DNA of 13,264 nucleotides from Pleurotus djamor (Eukaryota; Basidiomycota; Agaricomycetes; Agaricales; Pleurotaceae), in assembly GCA_029747585.1 (NCBI GenBank), contig JAPEVF010001155.1, forward strand, positions 1 to 13,264. The letters run 5' to 3'. Within the stretch, counting starts at the first letter, position 1, and the number at the start of each line of letters is the position of its first letter. Below the pieces are notes generated by a model. That model saw nothing but the letters and a program-made list of their open reading frames with translations. It was not told the origin of the DNA and made no database searches. Made by a program: the position numbers and the translations under genes. Shown here piece after piece: positions 1 to 7,400 of this stretch.

Positions 1-20
1 TGAGAAGTGACTCGAGCTAG

Positions 21-1131
21 TACTGCGGTGTCAATTTCATAGATACCTACCATCGGCGAGTGTGTTCTCAACGTTTCGAAGCACTCATGTGACCCGACAT
101 ATAGGCAAGGCACATTTCCTCTCAAGGGATTCCCTGCCGTCCTAGGGAAAGAAGCAGGGGGAACAATCATCCGGCTGCCGACAGAGGAACAAGTCCTCAA
201 CAGTCCCGAATACAGAGAACGCAGTTATCTTGTTGGAAACACCGTCGCCGTCGTATGTATTTTGTGGTCTAGTCAGCCTGTCAATCACACATCACGTTTA
301 TAGGATGTCCTGCCCGCCGGAGCATTTGCTACATACATATCCGTGCCGTGGAAGAATGTCTACCCGCTCCCTTTGTCTGTATCACCGTTCACTGCCGCAG
401 CTACTCTTGTCCAGGGAATAACAGCCGTCACGTTCTTTGAGGAAGCATACCGTGTCAAACGTGGAGATATCATTCTTATTCACACCGTCGCGGGTGGGCT
501 GGGCCTTCTTTTCACTCAACTTGCGAAAAGTCGAGGCGCAATCGTGATCGGGACCACCTCTACTTCCGAAAAAGCGAACTTGGCAAGATCTTACGGAGCT
601 GATCACGTCTTGCTTTATCCTGTCGACGACGTAGTCAAGAAGGTGCTGGAGATCACTAATGGCGATGGTGTCCACGCCATATTTGACGGTGTGGGCAAAG
701 ATACGTGAGTGTGTTCCCAGTTCTAGCTTTATCATCCTCCTGAGTGGCCCCCTCTCAGATTTGAGAATAATTTCAAGATGGTCAAACGCAAAGGAACAAT
801 CGTGGTGGTCGGCAACGCATCTGGCACGGTTCCCCCATTCCCGATCCTCAAACTTGTCGAGAAGAATGTAACAATACTGAGACCAACGTACGTCAATACA
901 CTTTGTTCAAGCTGGTGTTGGCTTAGAATGGGTCACAGGATGAACAATTATCTCGTCACGCCCTCGGAAATCCTTCACTATGGGAACATGCTCTTTTCTT
1001 TGGTTGCTGAAGGTGCTCTCAAGGTAAATGTCACGAAAGAGTATCCCTTCACCGCGGAGGGTGTCCAGCAAGCTCAACAAGACCTCACGGGTGGAAAAAC
1101 TGTTGGGAAGTTAATCATCAAAGTTGATTAA
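21..1131 (+). CDS. ZTA1: Zeta-crystallin-like NADPH:quinone oxidoreductase, five visible exons, 5' partial
   Basis: Proposed exons are 21-61, 105-252, 304-704, 759-887 and 939-1131, about 303 residues; the family is usually about 325-335 long, so roughly 30-40 N-terminal residues lie left of the window. Seen: GVNFIDTYHR, then FPAVLGKEAGG, then AGGLGLLFTQLAK (the AxxGxxG NADPH-binding turn of the medium-chain reductase Rossmann fold), NGDGVHAIFDGVGKDT, KRKGTIVVVGNASG and a KTVGKLIIKVD end. This order matches yeast Zta1 and animal zeta-crystallin, cytosolic or nuclear enzymes that reduce quinones with NADPH and can bind AU-rich RNA. No zinc-binding cysteines are visible, as expected for the QOR branch. 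All four internal introns are 43-54 nt and phase-consistent; the 62-104 donor (GTGTTC) is weak and is the least certain border. The first visible exon follows a CTAG acceptor at 17-20. Confidence 0.9.
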
Positions 1132-2162
1132 GGTGTAAGGGCATAATCTACCAGTAGGAGACGACGTGAGCATGCTCGAAGAAATATATCAATGACGACG
1201 TTGCGCTAGTGTGCGATGGGTGACCGAGAACAGTTTACCTTTGGCCATTACCTCCAGGTCAGAGCCTAGAGCGTGGGTGATCGAGACGAAGCACGAGCGT
1301 AGCGTAGGTTGACAAAGCTTTTTTCGCTAGTAGCGTTCCCAACGAAATGTGGAAGACTGGATCACCATGGGCGGCAGGACCGCTTTCAAGTTCCAAGACA
1401 CTAGGAACGAGCTCAGCCCGGAACGTAGGCGTGAACGCCAGGTGGACCGTCCCGACGTGGCCGTATGCGATAGAAACTTGAGCTAGTGGCGAAAGACTGA
1501 TGCCTGAGGGTCAAGGGCTTGGATCAGAGGAGGAGTTGACAAGCATGAGCCGACGAGGTTACTGAGCCCCGCGCTGATGGACTAGGGATAAGCAGAAAGT
1601 TTAACGTGCTTTGGTCGACTCCAAGAGGAGTCTTAAGCCCAGGGCCCACGGCAAGGGAGCACGAGGACATAAAGAATGCCCTTCCCCAGGAAAACTACGT
1701 ACTAACTCTACCGAGAACACCGAGAGAGGAAAATGGGTTTGCCACAAGGTTCAGACAGGCTGCGAGAATGAATTTCCAGTGTTGGGACGGCTGAGCGCGA
1801 AGGTGGACTTCTCAAATCTGGGACCTGGGTGTTTGAAATCACGGCGGAGGGATCGTCACACGAAAGAGAAGAGACAAAAAGGTGGAAACCGAAAAAAGAT
1901 GGGTGTCGTCGGACGGCCTCAACTCTCAAGCGCTAGGGCTGGCATGGGAATGGAAAGTCTGTTGATGTCAACGCGCACCAAGGGCAGCGGGGATCTCAAA
2001 TGGGGCTCAGAGCAACCGGGAGATGGACGTTCGGACACTCATTGCGGTCTCATCAAGGTGACCACGGGTCCGGAGTGCGGGTCTTCTTCACGCCATGTAC
2101 CACGACACGATGAACCTTGAGTTTGAGCGCTCGGGTGCTCAGATCGAACTGTAAAGACTTCG

Positions 2163-2248
2163 CCGAGCGAGTGCGAGAGAGGGAGAGAGGAGAGGAGAGG
2201 AAGAGAGGTGGAGGTGGAGGCGGGGACGAGGGAGAGGGGAGAGGAAAG
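2163..2248 (+). repeat. Purine-rich (GA/GGA)n low-complexity tract
   Basis: An almost uninterrupted run of purines on the plus strand built from GAGA, GGAGA and GGTGGA units, with only scattered pyrimidines. It behaves as a simple repeat. Such tracts can occur in fungal promoters or 5' leaders, but here it lies about 780 bases upstream of the nearest start codon. Confidence 0.8.
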
Positions 2249-2645
2249 TGTGCAATTCTTCGAGCCTTTCAAGACGCCCATTTATACCTCTGCTCGCCAC
2301 TCGAGGTGACTCACTCAAAGCCACTCCAGATCAAAGGAAGCCACACACCTGGGCAACTGCGCGTTGCCTCCTGTGATGGAGTTTTCCTGAAAGGGAAAGT
2401 CTTGAGGCGTCTGAGTGTCATCGAACAATGGGGCAACGAGGCAAGATCGGGACTGATAAGGGCTGCGTAGAGCAATGGGCGTTTGAGTAGCGAGTGAGTC
2501 GCCTGTACGACAGCCTGTGGAAGCGGATAGAGGAAGGGTTGAGTTTCAAGGCAGGAGTCATAGGCGTACTGGTAACTGATCAGGGCATGGGGCAAATGAT
2601 AGGGTTGCGGTTGTATTCACCCACGGGAGCCTCATAGATGCAGGC

Positions 2646-2714
2646 GAATGGAAAACACCTTACTACGGCTGCGCCATCGGCACACCGGGATTTCGAGTCC
2701 TCCTGTTTCCATTC
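2646..2714. repeat. Inverted repeat with 9-bp perfect arms
   Basis: The arm GAATGGAAA at 2646-2654 is the exact reverse complement of TTTCCATTC at 2706-2714, separated by 51 bases. Close to the right arm lies ATTTCGAGTCC, which resembles a tRNA B box (GGTTCGANTCC). The span, near 69 nt, recalls a tRNA-sized unit, but the would-be T-stem has mismatches and no D or anticodon arm can be drawn. I call it only an inverted repeat. Confidence 0.4.
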
Positions 2715-2981
2715 TTCAGCATGGGACACGGAAAGTAGGGTTAGATGAGGTAAAAGGCGTACAGTCTCCGTGTCTGAGCCTCATGTTCGTTCATCTGGTA
2801 AGATAGTTGACAGACGACATCAGAAAATTGCCATATCCTCTTGCTTGTACCTGGGTTGAGTGCCTCGCACTCGTATATGTGATAAGAGAGCGTCAAAACG
2901 TCGAGGGCCACCGAGAGAATGGGGTGCGGAGAGTCGAAGAACGTTGCAGGGAAGAAATCCCCATTATGCGAGGACTGAACG

Positions 2982-2987
2982 TATAAA
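2982..2987 (+). promoter_or_regulatory. TATA box of the small secreted protein gene
   Basis: TATAAA lies 37 bases before the ATG at 3024. A short 5' UTR would fit a strongly expressed, regulated fungal gene, as is common for secreted cysteine-rich proteins. Position and sequence are seen; function is inferred. Confidence 0.5.
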
Positions 2988-3023
2988 GCGCCTCCTAGTG
3001 AAACGACGAACATCAACTTGAAG

Positions 3024-3450
3024 ATGCCCTCCCTCTCAGTCAAATTCGCCCTCTTATTCACCTTGAGTCTCTTCGCCGGAGCCCGCGCTGACTGCGACGA
3101 CCCCGCAAGGCCAACCCAGAAATGCTGCATGAACGTTGCTCAATGGAGCACCAATAGCTATGTTTGGGGAACGATCTGCGGCTACACACCGGCAGACAGC
3201 AGCGAATACATTGGAGGAAGGTGCATCACGATTACCTCTGGATCATGGTGAGTACAACGTGATTTTGAATGAGATTATTCAACTTACCGACATGACTTTC
3301 AGCCCGAGTGGAACGGTCGCAACCTGTTGTGGAGGAAGCTGGCCAGGTCCTTCGGGTCGTAAGATATTCCCTGCTCTCTATGGTGTATATGTGCTGATGG
3401 CCATCGGTGACGTAGAATGCGCCCTCGGGACCAACTGTGAAGCACCCTAA
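3024..3450 (+). CDS. Small secreted ten-cysteine protein, hydrophobin-like spacing, three exons
   Basis: Proposed exons are 3024-3247, 3303-3358 and 3416-3450, giving 104 residues. Residues 1-22 are a clear signal peptide (MPSLSVKFALLFTLSLFAGA then RA), probably cut before D23. The mature part of about 82 residues has cysteines at 24, 34, 35, 52, 67, 75, 83, 84, 95 and 101, that is C-X9-CC-X16-C-X14-C-X7-C-X7-CC-X10-C-X5-C. Two CC pairs and the order recall hydrophobins (C-CC-C-C-CC-C), but there are two extra cysteines and the spacings fit neither class I nor class II well. A secreted effector-like or wall-surface protein is an alternative. The second intron (3359-3415, donor GTAAGA, branch CTGAT, acceptor GTAG) is 57 nt and in frame, so retaining it would give a 123-residue form. 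The ATG at 3024 is chosen because the signal peptide starts there. Confidence 0.7.
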
Positions 3451-3694
3451 AGATGCTTCGATGCGACGAGATGACGGCTATTCCATTCGGACAAGCATCC
3501 TTGTTATACACGTAGATAGCGATAGCTTGTGACTGCGCGATGCCGATTGATTTTCTCCATGGAACCAAGAAATATATATGATGACGATATGATAGATACA
3601 ACGGGGAGTACAATACCTGATGAAAGAAAAAATAGCGAGCATTAAACTCGAAAAACGAAGACTCTGAGAACACCACCTTGATATAAAGGCCAAA

Positions 3695-4371
3695 CTATCT
3701 TCCGAGGTTATTCCTACGCTTCCCACCGCGGTTGACGCGTCTAGCTGACCGCTTGCTCTTACAGTCGTCGCAATGCCACGAGCCATCAGGTGCCTTGGAC
3801 AAGCCAACACAGGCCAAATGGAACTGCGGGATTGAACAAGATGAGAAAGTGCGGAAAGGCAAATACAGAACCACATACCCATTGTTTATCACAAGATGTA
3901 TCGTCGCATCCGATCATATCTCCATAGCTTACACCGTTGCATATGCAATATCTCTTGTCATCGGTCTCCCCGTCACCATCGCCGCCCTCAGCGTCTGCGC
4001 CATCGCCTTCTCCCGGGGTACCTTCGTACGCCACATTACGACGCGATGATGGTGGAGGCGTTTGTACGTGACCATTGAGACTTGCCGAGAGGTTCATACC
4101 AGCCACGGCGTTGATGTTAGGATGTGACATCACGGACTGACTCCGAGCAACGGGCATTCCGGGACCTTCTAACAGTGTTGCAGGAAGGTGGGCAGGCGAC
4201 CAATCCTCCATCCGATGGCCATGACCAACAGAGCCCATCCTTCCAGCTCCGTAGTGGTCTGCGTCATTGGGGATATTGTTGTAGGGAAGTGGAAGAGAAG
4301 GATGGTTAGAAGACGACGGGGGAACGTTGTACTCCCGAGCTCTGGGTGGGTGTGAGCCAGACGTATGCTCG
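3695..4371 (-). CDS. ING-family PHD-finger protein, C-terminal part, 5' truncated
   Basis: On the minus strand one exon runs from the ambiguous bases at 4372 down to 3879, then an intron 3878-3824 (GTATGT...GCAG, 55 nt), then a last exon 3823-3695. The C-terminus is a textbook ING PHD finger: YCICNGVSYGDMIGC, CDDTSC, W-FHLACVGL, WHCDDCKSK. The C4-H-C3 zinc ligands are complete, and Y, M and W sit where the H3K4me3 aromatic cage is expected. ING proteins (yeast Yng1, Yng2, Pho23) bring histone acetyltransferase or deacetylase complexes to H3K4me3 nucleosomes in the nucleus. Before the finger lies a long disordered stretch rich in P, S, G, N and D, typical of fungal members. The tail is basic (RSARRVNRGGKRRNNLGR). 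The N-terminal helical ING domain is absent: it should lie beyond 4372, where an unrelated plus-strand gene is found instead. Which complex it joins cannot be told. Confidence 0.85.
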
Positions 4372-4419
4372 NGCTGAGGNNTNTGCNTNNGCNGTGCNAN
4401 CGGCGCTTNCGGANATTNN
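4372..4419. other. Stretch with 14 scattered ambiguous bases
   Basis: N occurs at 4372, 4380, 4381, 4383, 4387, 4389, 4390, 4393, 4398, 4400, 4409, 4414, 4418 and 4419, interleaved with called bases. This is not a scaffold gap of a fixed N run; it looks like a low-quality or conflicting consensus. It lies exactly where the minus-strand ING gene loses its N-terminal half and the plus-strand gene to the right starts mid-protein. Confidence 0.95.
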
Positions 4420-7400
4420 TTCAACATTCTCACTGGTAGGTTTCCGATCTCCCTTTTTGCCTTCAATCAGCGGTACTAATGTTCCAGTAGGGCATCTCTT
4501 TGACTTTGGACCGAGCCCATGGAGAAAGTATAGCGAGGATCCAGAACGCTACTTTTACCCCGAATGCCTCCCTGCAAACATTCATCTCGATGATCCATCT
4601 CGAATGAGCGTCCGTGACGTTCGTCGGTTCTATCGATTCCTTCTACGCCGACAAGAAGCAGGGAAGATTCCAATGAAATGCCATACCATTCGGAAGGATG
4701 AACTCTGGGAAGATTTGCGCGTCAATCCGCGGGGGAAATCGTTCAAGGGAAAGTCGAGGGAGACGGCGTCGCTGGGGGATGGCCAGGATAAGGAAGCCCC
4801 CAAGCAGGGAGGAGATGACGATGAAGACAGCAGCGACGATATCCCAATAGACTGGGATGCCACGGATTCAGATGAAGAGGAAGACGAAGAGCAAGCCAGC
4901 GACGAAGATTACCCCATGGGTGAGGAGGGACCCAACGGTGATAGCCAAGATGACGAAGACGGTGCAGCCATGGATGTTGACGAGGAAGAGGTGGACATTA
5001 TTCGAATGCAGGATATGGCGCCGGCTTGGGTGAGCGTTAATCAACGCCTTACTTTCCTCAAGTTTCTCTGTGCGGAGAAGAGTTATCAACAGCTGATTAA
5101 TACGTTCTTCGACTTAAATGTGCGTTTCAAGTCACGTTTCCACTTTCACCTCTCTGATCATGTATAGGAAACGCCAAATAGCTCAAATGTACCTCCCCGA
5201 GGACCTTCTTGGGGACGTTGGTCTTTTGCTAAGACCCACCTCCCTCCCTCCTTCTACGTTGAATCCCCAGACGTGTCCGAGGACCGCGACTCTTACCCTG
5301 CGTTCCTCAAGTATCTCTCACTGAATCCCCACCTCAATTTGGCCGGTCGGCTACGACCTCCGTCCCAAACGTCGGAAATCGTCTTGGCTATTGGGTTGGC
5401 CCTCCGGGACCTTGCTAAAGTTTGCTTCTTTGCTAATGACGCGGAGTCGGCGGCTGGCCTCACGTTTGCTATGAGGCAGTCAAACTGGACTCTTGCTAAC
5501 TATGAGGAACTACCTGCTGCGTGTGAGCAGATGGTTGCAGCAGCCTTGAAATCTCGGTCCCTGAGGTCAGTTATTCCCATTCTTGGCCTGAAATCCGTAG
5601 CTCATCATGATTACCTAGTGAGAATCCTTTGGCAAGGCCTTCGACGTCAGCTCCCTCCTCGAGCACTGCTCATCTACCGATTCCCCCCCCCGCCTGCTCC
5701 CAGCGTGTTGCCCAAGCTAGCCATTGGCAAGGCAAACTTTCCACCGGACCTCCTCACACTCTCGCTCCATTGTGGGGTGCTCTTCACCGATATGCAGACA
5801 TTTTCCTGTGTTGGCATCGACTGGAAAGGCCTCTTACAGTCCTGGGCTGCCTTGGAAAAGGCATTGGAGATGAGAGATGGGAAGCAGGCCGGAGATGGTG
5901 TACCCCACACTGTCCACGGCCTCCCAGTGGCTGTCTCAAGATGGGTTGAAGGGTACGGTAATGGAGGGACCCTTCCGGATGATAATGTGCCTCAAGACGC
6001 AGGCCATCAGGACGTATTGATATATCAAATGCCTGTAGTTATACCCCGAGTGGGATACATCCCAGCCTATAGCTACCCAAGAGCGTGCAAAGGATATATC
6101 CCCTCGACGTGAGGATATATCCTCCCCCTTTCCGCATTTAGACCGAAGCGCCTGCACTGTCCTACGCTTCCCTACGCTTCCTTTCCCTTCTCATCGCCGA
6201 TTTGTCCTCGCGTGGCCATTGTGCCTTTGACCACGAGCTACCATGAATGAGCACTTTCATTTCGGGTCCTTCTCTTGTTTAGCGATTCAATTTGCCCACG
6301 CGTTTGTCATTGAAACTGTTATGCCATGTTTTCTCGGAATGACATGAATGCTCAAAACATATGCAAAACATAGCGCTGATTTTTCTTATTGCGCCCCCTT
6401 TTCGCCTCGTCTAGCACTCTTAAACTGTCACGCATTCTTCGCATCACGGCCATCCCAATCTCCCACCAGGATCCAAGCGACGCTGTTACCAACATCCCCG
6501 AAATCAATATTCCCATTGACTCGGAACTGGGCATAGGCAATGATGACGAACTGTCTGCCTCTGCGCATGATCCCTACTACGAAGGTGATGAATACAATCA
6601 AGACAACACTGTTGACCCGGCCCTTGTGCGACGACGGGTGAGTGCACCACCATCTACCACTATTCCTTGCTCGTTGCTAAGTCATCTGCAGTACAAAGAA
6701 GCACCACTGATCGGATGGATGTCAAAGCGTGACATTTACCTCGCCGAAGTTCTCCGTCTCGAAGGGCGGGAAGGATGTTACAACCGTTGCATAAACTGTG
6801 ATGAGGACGGAGTCTTTACCTGTCCCGATTGTTTTGGCGGTGATTTACTTTGTCAATCGTGTGTGGTTGCAGATCATCAAACCGCACCATTCCACCAAGT
6901 CCTGGTCAGTTCCATTTGGTTTCCCTTGTCAGACCCGATACTTACAAAATGGAACGACGACTTCTTCGAAACGGTGTCGCTTGCTTCCCTTGGCCTATCT
7001 ATCCAACTTGGCCATCCCCTTGGGGAATCATGCCCGAATCCCGCTCGCTCATTCAACGGTTCATTCGCAGTCATTACCCTCACCGGAATAGTCAACGCGA
7101 CCTTGTATTTCTGTGATTGCGTTGAAGCCGTCCCACGAGCCCAGCAGTTATTACGCTTTCGGTTATTCCCTGCGACACATACCGAGCCACGGACGGCTGC
7201 AACATTCGAGGTTCTCAACCATTTCCAACTTCTCAGCTTCAACTCCAAGGTCTCGGCGTACGAATTCTATCAAACCCTAGTTCGGCTGACGGATAATGTG
7301 GGAAATGCTATTCCAGTAAGTTTATATGACAGACTCGATCTCCCTCCCATACCGACTCTTCTCTTAGAACCGTTATGGCATATGGTTATTTCTGATACGG

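Larger units (their letters stand above)
1132..2981. other. Intergenic region without a recognisable gene
   Basis: About 1.85 kb between the quinone reductase stop and the TATA box of the secreted-protein gene. Long open frames exist (for example 1611-2120 on plus) but their translations are rich in G, R, K and S, lack any motif I recognise and start or end arbitrarily. The sequence is purine-rich on the plus strand over much of 1600-2260. Two local structures are listed separately: a GA tract and an inverted repeat. It may hold UTRs, promoter sequence or decayed repeats that cannot be identified by eye. Confidence 0.5.

Noticed and set aside
1611..2120. Longest open frame of the left intergenic region (169 codons, plus)
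   Set aside because: Low-complexity G/R/K/S composition, no motif, no start context; overlaps other equally long frames on both strands.
2741..3130. Minus-strand open frame of 129 codons
   Set aside because: It covers the promoter and antisense of the signal peptide of the secreted-protein gene; the plus strand has TATA box, ATG, signal sequence and introns.
3560..3610. AT-rich ATATAT stretch as a promoter between the secreted-protein and ING genes
   Set aside because: The two genes are convergent, so this is a shared 3' region; AT richness here more likely belongs to 3' ends.
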